51,540 nucleotides of DNA, from contig CAKZQD010000090.1 of NCBI GenBank assembly GCA_937139485.1, forward strand, positions 1 to 51,540. Reading direction: 5' to 3'. Origin of the DNA: an uncultured Bacteroidota bacterium (GTDB lineage Bacteria; Bacteroidota; Bacteroidia; Chitinophagales; UBA8649). The notes under the pieces are model-generated. The model searched no databases. It had not been told where the DNA came from and saw nothing but the letters and a program-made list of their open reading frames with translations. The position numbers and the translations under genes were made by a program. Positions 1 through 7,716 of the stretch are shown piece after piece (the stretch's first letter is position 1; every line of letters starts with the position of its first letter).

Positions 1-1167
1 TATACTTGTTAAAGTATTATTGCCAGCTCTAAGAACTTCTAAAAGCGTATTTGTAGAAGTATTAATATTCGAAATTTGATTGTGTGAAATATCTAAAACT
101 TCTAAAGATGTATTAGTAGAAAGTCCAATACTTGAAATATTGTTATAACTGCATTCCAATTTAGTTAGGTTTACGTTTTGACTTACATTTAAAGCCGTTA
201 AAGAATTAGCACTACAATTTAATTCTGTTAAAGCCGTATTTTGACTTAAATCTATATTTGTAATTGAATTAGTAATACAAAATAATTTTGTTAATGAAGT
301 AAAGGCTTCAATTCCTGTTAGGTTTGAAATATTTTGGTTAGTACAATTTATTGTGCCAGTAAAAGCACTTGCTTCGCTACATTGAATTTCTGCATCTCCA
401 TTAGTATTTATGGCTGCGTTTCCTACTAAATAAGCTTTAAAATGAGAATCAGGAATATTTACTGTGCAAGGATCATAGCTGTATAACTGACCAATTTGAG
501 CATCTGTTAAAGCAGATTTATAAAAGTATATATCATCAATATCACCAGAATAGTTGTTTGTAGGTGAAACAGCTAAAGTACCATTTTCAATAAACCTGGT
601 AATTGGACCTGTAAGTGTTATGGTGGTGTTAGAAATATTAGGTAGTAAAACATTGTCTAAAAACACATCAAATTCTATAGTGTTTGGGTTTAATAGTGTT
701 GTTCTTACTGCAATATGATGCCAAGCATTGTCATCTATATTTACTGTTTCTTGATGAGACGCTGCCAATCCATAAGAAGAATTTGCTACATTACCATTGT
801 ATAATAAAACTGATCCTGTCATTTGCAGTCTATAACCAACTCCTCCACTTCCATAAACTTGAAGAACTCTTTCGTTGCTAGTTAAAGCAGAGTGCTTCAT
901 CCAAAAACTTAATGTAGTTTCAATTACATTGGCTGTACCTACGCTAGCACCCGATAAAGCACCAGTTATATCTGCTGCCGCATTTACATTTGAGTTTCTA
1001 TCTGCTATAGAACTGATAGATCCTGTAAAATTTGGAGCACCAGAAGAAGATGTATTTGCAAGACTTCCTCCTGTAAATTCAAATTCAAAAAATGAACCTG
1101 AAGGCAATTGTGCCATTAAAACACTACTAAAAAATAGTGTCATTAAAAGTGTAGTAATTTTTTTCAT
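1..1167 (-). CDS. Secreted LamG-domain plus leucine-rich-repeat protein, C-terminus cut by the window edge
   Basis: The minus strand is open from an ATG at 1167 to base 1 with no stop, so 389 codons are seen and the C-terminus lies outside the window. The N-terminus MKKITTLLMTLFFSSVLMAQ is a typical signal peptide. Residues about 25-225 look like a LamG/concanavalin-type beta-sandwich, with phrases such as WHHIAVRT and IDDIYFYKSALTDAQI. From about residue 235 follows the entry segment IPDSHFKAYLVGN and then leucine-rich repeats of about 21 residues (LTKLFC, LTELNCSANSLTALNVSQN). LamG plus LRR proteins of this kind in Bacteroidota usually end in a T9SS type A sorting domain; that part is not visible here. 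Probable cell-surface or secreted adhesion or binding protein; ligand unknown. Its promoter carries the twin-box motif also found before the next gene. Confidence 0.85.
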   Translation of the reverse strand, partial: MKKITTLLMTLFFSSVLMAQLPSGSFFEFEFTGGSLANTSSSGAPNFTGSISSIADRNSNVNAAADITGALSGASVGTANVIETTLSFWMKHSALTSNERVLQVYGSGGVGYRLQMTGSVLLYNGNVANSSYGLAASHQETVNIDDNAWHHIAVRTTLLNPNTIEFDVFLDNVLLPNISNTTITLTGPITRFIENGTLAVSPTNNYSGDIDDIYFYKSALTDAQIGQLYSYDPCTVNIPDSHFKAYLVGNAAINTNGDAEIQCSEASAFTGTINCTNQNISNLTGIEAFTSLTKLFCITNSITNIDLSQNTALTELNCSANSLTALNVSQNVNLTKLECSYNNISSIGLSTNTSLEVLDISHNQISNINTSTNTLLEVLRAGNNTLTSI

Positions 1168-1197
1168 TGTTTTTTCTTTAATTGTTATTTGATACTG

Positions 1198-1230
1198 CAA
1201 ACTTATAGTAAACATTTGCCTTGAAAGAAA
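1198..1230 (-). promoter_or_regulatory. Promoter of the LamG-LRR gene
   Basis: Read on the minus strand, TAAGTTTG (1198-1205) matches the Bacteroidota -7 consensus TAnnTTTG. TTTC at 1227-1230 lies 21 bases upstream as a weak -33 element. The untranslated leader would be about 25-30 bases. The twin boxes at 1235-1267 lie directly upstream. Confidence 0.6.
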
Positions 1231-1234
1231 GTAG

Positions 1235-1267
1235 TTCATTAACGGCAGTTTTTTTTCATTAATGGCA
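1235..1267 (-). promoter_or_regulatory. Twin direct-repeat operator, LytTR-like, before the LamG-LRR gene
   Basis: Two 13-base direct repeats, 20 bases apart start to start: TTCATTAACGGCA (1235-1247) and TTCATTAATGGCA (1255-1267) on the plus strand. On the coding strand they read TGCCGTTAATGAA and TGCCATTAATGAA. The inner GCCGTTAAT resembles the direct-repeat half-site of LytTR DNA-binding domains, which bind two repeats about two helical turns apart. The near box begins 30 bases beyond the outer end of the -7 element. The regulator is inferred; none is encoded in this window. Confidence 0.55.
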
Positions 1268-1362
1268 AGAAATGTAAAAGAATGAAAAAATAATAAACGA
1301 AATCTGAAAGTTTTCGAATCTAATTTTTTTCAATTGTAACTTTATGTTTTTTTCAAAACAAA

Positions 1363-1392
1363 AAGCCTCAGCGAAATAAATCGTTGAGGCTT
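1363..1392 (-). terminator. Rho-independent terminator downstream of the 345-residue secreted protein gene
   Basis: Stem AAGCCTCAGCGA (1363-1374) pairs with TCGTTGAGGCTT (1381-1392), with one G-T pair and a 6-base loop. On the minus strand the stem is followed by a T-rich run (TTTTTGTTTTG), so it best fits termination of the minus-strand gene that stops at 1598, about 200 bases away. The stretch between holds repeats and no gene. Confidence 0.65.
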
Positions 1393-1427
1393 AAAACACT
1401 ATGTTGATTTTATAATTTAGTTTTGTA

Positions 1428-1531
1428 TCGTCATTACGAAAACGCTAAAGCGTTTGAAGTAATCTGTTGGATAGAAATACCATTTGGTAAGTGTCAAGAG
1501 ATTGCTTCTTCCTGCGTCATCGCAATAACGT
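1428..1531. repeat. Dispersed imperfect palindromic repeat, copy 1
   Basis: Begins TCGTCATTACGAA and ends near CATCGCAATAACGTG, with inner parts GTAATCT and AGATTGCTTCTTC that fold back on each other. A second copy lies inverted at 40145-40228 (shared phrases TCGTCATTACGAA, GTAATCTG, AGATTGCTTCTTC, TCATCGCAA). This resembles the GTCATTGCGA/GAAGCAATC repeats scattered between genes in many Bacteroidota genomes. No ORF inside. Confidence 0.7.
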
Positions 1532-1538
1532 GTCCCAG

Positions 1539-1597
1539 CAGCCAAAAGCTAAAAGCTAAAAGCCAACAGCCAATTGCTAAAAGCCAACAGCCAAAAA
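1539..1597. repeat. Word-like short tandem repeat (AAAAGC-CAACAGCC)
   Basis: Irregular reiteration of AAAAGCTAA and AAAAGCCAACAGCCAA between the dispersed repeat and the stop of the next minus-strand gene. Unit lengths vary (7 to 16 bases), unlike a CRISPR. Non-coding in all frames as far as can be seen. Confidence 0.6.
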
Positions 1598-2635
1598 TTA
1601 GTTTACGTTTACCGTATTTCCACAACCTGTATTTTTGCTATATACTTTTGTGCTTGTAGTGGTATAAATATTAGTTCCGCCTTTCATAGAGTGTCTTTGT
1701 ATGTATGCGTCATAATGGCAATCCCAACTAGCGGTTCCACCTGCAGATATTTCTGTTCCTCTATTTACAGATCCACTTTTCCCTACATAGATAGTGCTTC
1801 CACTATTGTTTTTTAGCGTTACTACATTTGCCTTTTGAGCTGCGTTGTAATTTGCTTCGTTTTGAGCTATTCTACGTTGTAAATCTTGATATTCTGGTGT
1901 TGCTTTTGTAGAATCGTTGTAAGCTGTAATACCATTGTCATAGTCCATTCTAGCTTTTTCTATTCTTGCATCGCCTTGTTTTTGAGCAGAAGTTCTTCCG
2001 TCTTGTTTTGCTTTCATTGCTACTAAATAATCTTCAATAAATTGTCTAACATTTTTAGAAGATAATTCTTTGTGAGCTGGTCCATAATCAGGAACGCTAC
2101 TGCTTCCTGTATAATTGTCTTTTACTGCATTAGCAAGATCTTTAAAAGAAAATTTTTGCTTCTTTTCAGGTTTCGTTTCTCCTGAAGCAGTTTTGCTAGA
2201 TTCACTTGACTTAATAAAAACATAACTAATGGATTTATAAGCAGTTCCTTCTGAATTGATGTCTGTAAGGTAAAACGCATAATCTCCTATTGCTACAAAA
2301 CCGTCTTTTTCATATTTATGTTTTGTAAAACTTTCAAAAGGGTAACCTAAACAACGGTCATAATTTTCTACTACACTAGCACTTTTTATAGTGTAATCTT
2401 CTTTACCGTCTTTTATAGCAGAAGCTTTGATATAATACCCTTCTCCAGTTGCCAATTTTTTTACTTCAAATGTTGCTGTACCTTTATCTTTTATAGCATA
2501 TTTCCCATCTTTATCTACAGAGATACTGCTATAATAATCGTACTGGTTTGTTGCAGAGATATTGTCGAATAAACTTTTTTGAGCTGTTGCTCCTGTTGTT
2601 ACTAATACTAGTAATGCTAATAATAAATTTTTCAT
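1598..2635 (-). CDS. Secreted protein of unknown function, 345 residues
   Basis: The N-terminus MKNLLLALLVLVTTGATAQ is a signal peptide. The first half (20-150) is probably beta-rich, with many Tyr and Lys residues; about 160-280 is charged and probably helical (KAKQDGRTSAQKQGDARIEK, RRIAQNEANYNAAQ), possibly a coiled coil. The last 75 residues form a Gly/Ser/Thr-rich segment (NNSGSTIYVGKSGS, CHYDAYIQRH) that looks like a small beta-sandwich with two Cys. It does not end in a recognisable T9SS sorting domain. I do not recognise the family. Its promoter has the same twin-box arrangement as the LamG-LRR gene, so the two are probably co-regulated. The ATG at 2633-2635 follows the predicted promoter by about 50 bases. 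Confidence 0.85.
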   Translation of the reverse strand: MKNLLLALLVLVTTGATAQKSLFDNISATNQYDYYSSISVDKDGKYAIKDKGTATFEVKKLATGEGYYIKASAIKDGKEDYTIKSASVVENYDRCLGYPFESFTKHKYEKDGFVAIGDYAFYLTDINSEGTAYKSISYVFIKSSESSKTASGETKPEKKQKFSFKDLANAVKDNYTGSSSVPDYGPAHKELSSKNVRQFIEDYLVAMKAKQDGRTSAQKQGDARIEKARMDYDNGITAYNDSTKATPEYQDLQRRIAQNEANYNAAQKANVVTLKNNSGSTIYVGKSGSVNRGTEISAGGTASWDCHYDAYIQRHSMKGGTNIYTTTSTKVYSKNTGCGNTVNVN

Positions 2636-2685
2636 TTTTTAATTGTTTTAATTGTTTTTTAAATTATTTCTTTGTGATTATGACA

Positions 2686-2717
2686 CAAACGTATAATGAA
2701 AAAATAGTCAAGAAAAA
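2686..2717 (-). promoter_or_regulatory. Promoter of the 345-residue secreted protein gene
   Basis: Minus-strand TACGTTTG (2686-2693) fits TAnnTTTG. A T-rich -33 region (TTTT at 2714-2717) lies 20 bases upstream. The twin boxes start 30 bases beyond the end of the -7 element, the same spacing as at the LamG-LRR promoter. Confidence 0.6.
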
Positions 2718-2722
2718 TAAAC

Positions 2723-2755
2723 TCCATTAACAGCAAGAAAAGTTCATTAACAGCA
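2723..2755 (-). promoter_or_regulatory. Twin direct-repeat operator, LytTR-like, before the 345-residue protein gene
   Basis: TCCATTAACAGCA (2723-2735) and TTCATTAACAGCA (2743-2755) on the plus strand, 20 bases apart start to start. On the coding strand the core reads TGCTGTTAATG. Sequence, spacing and distance to the -7 element match the copy at 1235-1267. No other copy was seen in the window. Confidence 0.55.
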
Positions 2756-2837
2756 AAATAATTAAAAAAAATGAAGTTTATGTGCCCTATTTTTGATTTT
2801 ATATATATCATTAGCCATAAAGAGCTATAAAAATAAA

Positions 2838-2869
2838 TTTCAATAACAACTGCAGCCTTTGTATATTTG
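2838..2869 (+). promoter_or_regulatory. Promoter of dnaN
   Basis: TATATTTG (2862-2869) is a perfect TAnnTTTG. TTTC at 2838-2841 lies 20 bases upstream. The leader to the dnaN ATG would be about 15 bases. The divergent promoter region shared with the upstream secreted gene spans 2636-2889. Confidence 0.55.
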
Positions 2870-2889
2870 CTGTCCAAATAAATTAAGCA

Positions 2890-4005
2890 ATGAGATTTGT
2901 AGTATCAACATCAGAACTTTCAAAAAAATTAAGCCAAATAAGTGGTGTAATTAGTTCAAATACCGTACTTCCTATATTAGAAGATTTTCTTTTTGATATT
3001 AAAGAAGGTAAAATGAAAATTTTTGCCACAGATATGGAAACTTCTATGAGTACAGAAGTAGCTGTTGAAGCCAAAGAAGATGGTAAAATTGCAATTCCGG
3101 CAAGAATACTTTTAGATACTTTAAAAACACTGCCAGAGCAACCCTTGACTTTTTCTTTTGATGAAGCTAACTTTGCCGTAGAAATTAAATCTGCAACAGG
3201 TAAATATAAATTGGCAGGAGAAAACCCTGAAGACTTCCCAAAAATTCCAACTATTGAAGATGCTTCTGAAGTAGAAATACCAAGTGAAATTTTAGGAAAA
3301 GCCATTGCCAATTCGCTTTTTGCAACAAGCAATGATGAATTGAGACCAGCTATGACTGGTGTTTTCTTTCAAATGGAAACTACAGGAATCAACTTTGTAG
3401 CTACAGATGCTTCTAAATTGGTAAAATATGCTAGAAAAGATATAAGTATAGATACGCCTGCTTCTTTTATAGTTCCTAAAAAAGCTTTACAACTAGTAAA
3501 AGGAAGTTTACCAACACAAGAAACTAGAGTTTCAATATCTTACAACAATACAAATGCATTTTTTACATTCAACGAAACACAATTGATTTGTAGATTGGTA
3601 GATGCAAAATATCCTGACTATAATGCTGTAATTCCTGCAGAAAACAATAATATTTTAGAATTAAATAGAGTTGATTTTTTAAACACTTTAAAGAGAATTA
3701 GTATTTTTTCTAATAAAACAACTTATCAGTGTATTTTAAATATTGCTGGAAATGAATTAAAGGTTTCTTCTCAAGATTTAGATTTTAGTAACGAAGCATT
3801 TGAAAAAATGGACTGTAACTATAATGGCGATGACATTGAAATAGCTTTTAATGCTCGTTTTTTAATAGAAATGCTTGGTATTTTAAATACAGACGAAGTA
3901 CATTTAGAACTTTCTACACCTGCAAGAGCTGGTATTTTAGTACCTGCAGACCAAGAAGAAGGCGAAAGTTTATTGATGCTAGTAATGCCTGTAATGGTTA
4001 GCTAA
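2890..4005 (+). CDS. dnaN: DNA polymerase III subunit beta (sliding clamp)
   Basis: 371 residues, the usual length for this clamp. It forms a dimeric ring around DNA that tethers the replicative polymerase and many repair proteins. The N-terminus MRFVVSTSELSKKLSQISGV and phrases TVLPILEDFL, AGENPEDFPKIP, LRPAMTGVFFQ, RLVDAKYPDYNAVIP and the C-terminal LLMLVMPVMV follow the family across its three repeated clamp domains (about 1-120, 125-245, 250-371). The last residues form the peptide-binding cleft. It is single, with its own promoter. dnaA is not adjacent, and no cluster of DnaA boxes was seen, so the window does not show an origin. Confidence 0.97.
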   Translation: MRFVVSTSELSKKLSQISGVISSNTVLPILEDFLFDIKEGKMKIFATDMETSMSTEVAVEAKEDGKIAIPARILLDTLKTLPEQPLTFSFDEANFAVEIKSATGKYKLAGENPEDFPKIPTIEDASEVEIPSEILGKAIANSLFATSNDELRPAMTGVFFQMETTGINFVATDASKLVKYARKDISIDTPASFIVPKKALQLVKGSLPTQETRVSISYNNTNAFFTFNETQLICRLVDAKYPDYNAVIPAENNNILELNRVDFLNTLKRISIFSNKTTYQCILNIAGNELKVSSQDLDFSNEAFEKMDCNYNGDDIEIAFNARFLIEMLGILNTDEVHLELSTPARAGILVPADQEEGESLLMLVMPVMVS

Positions 4006-4016
4006 AAAGAAAGCTT

Positions 4017-4214
4017 ATGAGATTAAAATATATCATTTTCGGTTTACTTTTTGTATTTGGCTCATCTACAATAGGAGCTTGTAAAAAAGCTACTTGCCCT
4101 ACTTATGCTACAAGTGCGCCAACTAAACGCAAAAAAGTTAAAAAGAAGAAAAATGCGCCTTGGCACAAAAGCCGTAAGCCGAAGCAAGGTAAAAAAGGTG
4201 CTACGCCACAGTAA
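4017..4214 (+). CDS. Small Lys-rich putative lipoprotein, 65 residues
   Basis: Starts 11 bases after dnaN and is probably co-transcribed. A hydrophobic N-terminus ends in TIGAC, which can serve as a lipobox with Cys22 as the lipidated residue. The mature part is about 40 residues, very rich in Lys, Arg and Pro (KRKKVKKKKNAPWHKSRKPK). Small basic proteins of this kind are common in Bacteroidota and have no assigned role. It might be a basic envelope lipoprotein or might bind nucleic acid or peptidoglycan by charge. Its stop is 7 bases from the stop of the convergent recG. Confidence 0.6.
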   Translation: MRLKYIIFGLLFVFGSSTIGACKKATCPTYATSAPTKRKKVKKKKNAPWHKSRKPKQGKKGATPQ

Positions 4215-4221
4215 GAAAAAG

Positions 4222-6306
4222 TTAACTAATTCTACTCCATTTAGTACTAGAATTTCTTAGCATTATTTTCAGCGATTCATTATCTCTATTATTTAAATTA
4301 GGATCTTTTTTCAAAATTTCAACCGCTGCTTGTCTTGCTATTTGAAGTATTTTAGAATCTTTAGATAAGTTCGCCAACTTCAAATCTGTAATTCCACTTT
4401 GTTGTGTTCCTTCAATGTTTCCTGGCCCTCTCATTTTTAAATCTACTTCTGCTATTCTAAAACCGTCATTTGTTTCTACCATAATTTCCATACGTTGCTT
4501 AGATTCTTTAGAAATTTTGTAACCTGTCATTAAAATACAATAAGACTGGTCGCCGCCTCTACCTACTCTACCTCTCAGTTGATGTAACTGAGATAAACCA
4601 AAGCGTTCGGCACTTTCTATAATCATTACAGAGGCATTTGGCACATTTACCCCAACTTCTATAACCGTAGTGGCAACCATTATTTGTGTTTCGCCTTTTA
4701 CAAAGCGTTGCATTTCAAAATCTTTATCTGCGGGTTTCATTTTTCCGTGTACAATACTTACTGCATATTCTGGAAAAGCTCTAGTTATACTTTCATAGCC
4801 GTCCATCAAATGATTATAATCAAGCGTTTCAGATTCTTCAATTAAAGGATATACAATATAAACTTGCCTGCCTTTTTCTACTTCTTGCTTTAAAAACCCA
4901 AAAACACGCAGCCGAGCAGATTCTTTTCTATGCGAAGTCACAATAGGTTTTCTTCCTGGTGGTAATTCATCAATAATAGAAACATCCAAATCGCCATAAA
5001 GTGTCATGGCGAGCGTTCTAGGAATTGGCGTTGCCGTCATTACCAATACGTGTGGTGGTAGTGTATTTTTAGTCCACATTTTGGCTCGCTGTGCTACCCC
5101 AAATCGGTGTTGCTCGTCTATTACAACTTGCCCAAGGTTTTTAAAAACTACTTTGTCTTCCAAAATAGCGTGTGTTCCTATCAAAATATCTATTTCACCT
5201 TCTTTTAAAGCTAAAAACAGTTGTTTACGTGCTTTTCCTTTTACCGAGCCAGACAAAAAAGCTGCTCTTACACCTATTTTATCCATCATTTCTTTGATGC
5301 TTTCTTGGTGTTGTAGTGCCAATATTTCTGTTGGAGCTATTAAACAAGCCTGAAAACCATTGTCTAATGCCATAAGCATTGTCATTAACGCAACTATGGT
5401 TTTTCCACTACCTACATCGCCTTGCAAAAGCCTATTCATTTGCTTTCCAGATATGCTATCTTTTCTTATTTCTTTTAATACTTTTTTTTGCGCATTGGTT
5501 AGTTCAAATGGCAAAATTTCATCAAAAAAGCGTTTGAACTTGTCATCTATTTTTTTAAAAACAAAGCCTTTGTATTGTATGTTTCTATTTATTTTTCTTT
5601 TTAAAAGTCTCAATTGAATTAAAAGAAATTCTTCAAACTTTATTCTAAAACTGGCTTTTTCTAGTTGTTTTTCATCTACTGGAAAGTGAATGTTTTTTAT
5701 TGACTGAATTCTAGTCATTAAGTTATATTCATCTATAATAGAAAAAGGAAGCGTTTCTGGTAAATCTGCTGGGTGCAATTTTTCAAACAAAGCTTTCATT
5801 AGTTTGTTTATTCCAGCAGAATCTAAACTAAACTTTTTCATTTTTTCAGACGAATGATAAACAGGATCTAAAGCATTTCCTTCTATATTATTATTGCTGA
5901 CCAGTTTAATTTCTGGGTGAGCTATACTAAATTTATAGCCAAATTGTTTTGGTTTTCCGTAGGCAATATATTCTACATTTTCTTTTAGAGATTTAAGAAT
6001 CCAATCTGGTTTTTGAAACCAAACCAAGTCTATAGTGCCTGTATCGTCTTTAAAGTTTCCTACTAGTCTTCTTGCTCTACCTGCGCCTACGATATTAAAA
6101 TTTGTAATTTTTCCCTTTACCTGAATATATTGTGAAGCTTCATTTATTTCTGCTATTTTATGAAATTTAGATTTATCTATATATCTAAAAGGATAGTGCA
6201 TTAAAAGCTGACCCCAAGTAAAAATACCGAGTTCTTTTTGCAAAATTTCTGCACGAACGGGCCCTACACCTTTCAAAAATTCTATTTCTTTTTTTAATTG
6301 ATCCAT
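4222..6306 (-). CDS. recG: ATP-dependent DNA helicase RecG
   Basis: 694 residues, normal for RecG, which reverses stalled replication forks and migrates Holliday junctions. The N-terminal wedge (OB fold) covers about 1-160, with KGVGPVRAEIL near the start. Helicase motifs follow: Walker A GDVGSGKT near residue 300, GTHAIL, DEQHRFG near 395, MTATPIPRTLA, and in the second helicase domain VATTVIEVGVNVPNASVM and QLRGRVGRG. The C-terminal DLKMRGPGNIEGTQQSG is the RecG TRG-type motif. It is convergent with the dnaN unit, and the spacer is too short for a separate terminator. Confidence 0.97.
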   Translation of the reverse strand: MDQLKKEIEFLKGVGPVRAEILQKELGIFTWGQLLMHYPFRYIDKSKFHKIAEINEASQYIQVKGKITNFNIVGAGRARRLVGNFKDDTGTIDLVWFQKPDWILKSLKENVEYIAYGKPKQFGYKFSIAHPEIKLVSNNNIEGNALDPVYHSSEKMKKFSLDSAGINKLMKALFEKLHPADLPETLPFSIIDEYNLMTRIQSIKNIHFPVDEKQLEKASFRIKFEEFLLIQLRLLKRKINRNIQYKGFVFKKIDDKFKRFFDEILPFELTNAQKKVLKEIRKDSISGKQMNRLLQGDVGSGKTIVALMTMLMALDNGFQACLIAPTEILALQHQESIKEMMDKIGVRAAFLSGSVKGKARKQLFLALKEGEIDILIGTHAILEDKVVFKNLGQVVIDEQHRFGVAQRAKMWTKNTLPPHVLVMTATPIPRTLAMTLYGDLDVSIIDELPPGRKPIVTSHRKESARLRVFGFLKQEVEKGRQVYIVYPLIEESETLDYNHLMDGYESITRAFPEYAVSIVHGKMKPADKDFEMQRFVKGETQIMVATTVIEVGVNVPNASVMIIESAERFGLSQLHQLRGRVGRGGDQSYCILMTGYKISKESKQRMEIMVETNDGFRIAEVDLKMRGPGNIEGTQQSGITDLKLANLSKDSKILQIARQAAVEILKKDPNLNNRDNESLKIMLRNSSTKWSRIS

Positions 6307-6373
6307 TGGATTGTTACAAATATAAGTTGAATTCTTATTTTGAGGCGAATTTTACAGATTACACGAATTAATT

Positions 6374-6381
6374 TAAATTTG
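6374..6381 (+). promoter_or_regulatory. -7 element 4 bases before the start codon of the PI-PLC-like gene
   Basis: TAAATTTG ends at 6381 and the ATG is at 6386. TTTT at 6351-6354 lies 19 bases upstream as a weak -33 element. The transcript would begin at or next to the start codon, so the mRNA is probably leaderless. The bases before it (TTACAGATTACACGAATTAA) resemble another word-like repeat common in these genomes. Confidence 0.5.
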
Positions 6382-6385
6382 TTTT

Positions 6386-7099
6386 ATGAAACAGTTTTTT
6401 GTTTATTTCTTTTTGATTTTTAGTGTGTATTTGTATTCACAAGAAATTCTTTTACATTCTCACAACGATTATTTACAGGCTTTTCCTTTAAAAACGGCTT
6501 TAGAATACAAAGCAAATTCAATAGAAGTAGATGTTGCTTGGTTTGGAGGAGAAGTTAAAGTTAGTCATTTTAATTTTGCATTAAAAAACAAACCCGATTT
6601 AGAAACTATTTACCTAAAAAAGATGATTGAGCAAAAAGACGAACTTGCTTCTGTTCACTTTTTAATGATTGATATAAAATCTGGTGGAGAAGAAATATTG
6701 CTAAAATTAAACCTATTGATTGGTCAATACCATGAAATATTTGCATCAAGAAATGAAATTGATGTTTCTAAAATTAAAGTAATTATTAGCGGAGCTGTAA
6801 ATAGAAAAAAAATAACAGAAAACAATTCATTAAACTTTCTTTTTGCAGACGGAAACCCGAAAGATTTAGATAATAATATTAATTCTAATTTAATGCCTTT
6901 GGTAAGTGCAAATTATACAAGTTTAACTAAAGTAGAAAGACTTTTACTTATAGAAAAAGCACACAAGCAAGGCAAAAAAGTACGTTTTTGGAATACAAAA
7001 GATACTTTTAAATCTTGGAAAAAACTTTTAGAACTCAAAGTAGATTTTATAGGAGTAGATAACTTAAAGAAATATTATAGGTTTGTTTCAAATAGATAA
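6386..7099 (+). CDS. Secreted PI-PLC / glycerophosphodiester phosphodiesterase-like protein
   Basis: 237 residues with a signal peptide ending near YLYSQ. The motif HSHNDYLQ directly after it, with IEVDVAWF and VSHFNF about 25-35 residues later, fits the PI-PLC-like TIM-barrel phosphodiesterase superfamily, where the early His, the Asn-Asp pair and the acidic EVDV residues serve catalysis and metal binding. The C-terminal VRFWNTKDTFKSWKKL and DFIGVDNL fit the last strands of such a barrel. Likely an exported enzyme that cleaves phosphodiesters of lipid head groups; the substrate cannot be read from sequence. It is convergent with the Crp-like gene, one base between stops. Confidence 0.75.
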   Translation: MKQFFVYFFLIFSVYLYSQEILLHSHNDYLQAFPLKTALEYKANSIEVDVAWFGGEVKVSHFNFALKNKPDLETIYLKKMIEQKDELASVHFLMIDIKSGGEEILLKLNLLIGQYHEIFASRNEIDVSKIKVIISGAVNRKKITENNSLNFLFADGNPKDLDNNINSNLMPLVSANYTSLTKVERLLLIEKAHKQGKKVRFWNTKDTFKSWKKLLELKVDFIGVDNLKKYYRFVSNR

Positions 7100-7100
7100 A

Positions 7101-7673
7101 TTACATTTTTAATTCTTTTTTTCTTAAACGGCTAAATGTTTCGGCACTCATACCAAGGTAGCTTGCTATATGCTTTTGAGCAAGCATCTGCAATAAATGA
7201 CTACTTTGTTTCATAAAGCGAAAGTATCTTTCTTCGGCAGACATTGTAAGGTAATAAATTTGCTGTTTAGACATTAAAAGTAAAAGCATTTCCATGAGCA
7301 ATCTGCCTAGGCGTTCTATAGCATGACTTTTTTCATATAATGCGTAAAGATCTGTTTTTGATATTCGTAAACCCTCAATATCACTTTCTGCTATTAAATG
7401 TAAGTCTGTATTTTCTCCAGAAATAAAACTATCAATAGCCGCAGTAAAATCATTATTGTATGCAAAACCAAGCGTTACCTGTTTGCCTTCTGTTTCTATA
7501 TATCCTCTAGCAATTCCAGATTTTATAAAGTATAAATAATTTTCTTTATTTCCCTTTTTGGTTAAAAAAGTATTTTTTTTAATCGAAAAAGGTTTCCACT
7601 TTGTTTCCAAAAGAGTCCAGTCTTCTTTGCTTAGTTTGTGAATAGCATTTATTTTATTTTGAAGCATTTTCAT
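7101..7673 (-). CDS. Crp/Fnr-family transcriptional regulator
   Basis: 190 residues. About 10-125 form a cyclic-nucleotide-binding-type beta-roll (KGNKENYLYFIKSGIARGYI, ISKTDLYALYE), then a dimer helix (RLLMEMLLLLMSKQ) and a short helix-turn-helix (LAQKHIASYLGMSAETFSRLRKK). Many Bacteroidota proteins of this type lack a known ligand and contain no Cys for an iron-sulfur cluster; none is seen here. The -7 element ends 5 bases before the ATG. A second Met at codon 3 is an alternative start. Target genes unknown. Confidence 0.88.
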   Translation of the reverse strand: MKMLQNKINAIHKLSKEDWTLLETKWKPFSIKKNTFLTKKGNKENYLYFIKSGIARGYIETEGKQVTLGFAYNNDFTAAIDSFISGENTDLHLIAESDIEGLRISKTDLYALYEKSHAIERLGRLLMEMLLLLMSKQQIYYLTMSAEERYFRFMKQSSHLLQMLAQKHIASYLGMSAETFSRLRKKELKM

Positions 7674-7678
7674 TGATA

Positions 7679-7686
7679 CAAAGCTA
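7679..7686 (-). promoter_or_regulatory. -7 element 5 bases before the Crp-like start codon
   Basis: Minus-strand TAGCTTTG matches TAnnTTTG, and only TATCA separates it from ATG. TTTTTC at 7705-7710 lies 18 bases upstream. The transcript would be nearly leaderless. Confidence 0.5.
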
Positions 7687-7716
7687 ATAATTTATTATAT
7701 TTATGAAAAAGATGTT

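Noticed and set aside
1539..1597. Possible CRISPR array
   Set aside because: Repeat units are 7-16 bases with irregular spacing and no unique spacers; no cas genes in the window.
2636..2889. Possible replication origin next to dnaN
   Set aside because: No dnaA, no cluster of DnaA boxes and no AT-rich iteron array; the spacer is explained by two divergent promoters and the twin boxes.
2883..3332. Minus-strand open frame of 149 codons inside dnaN
   Set aside because: It is the mirror of a conserved coding region, Ser/Ile-rich with no domain pattern; dnaN on the plus strand explains the DNA fully.
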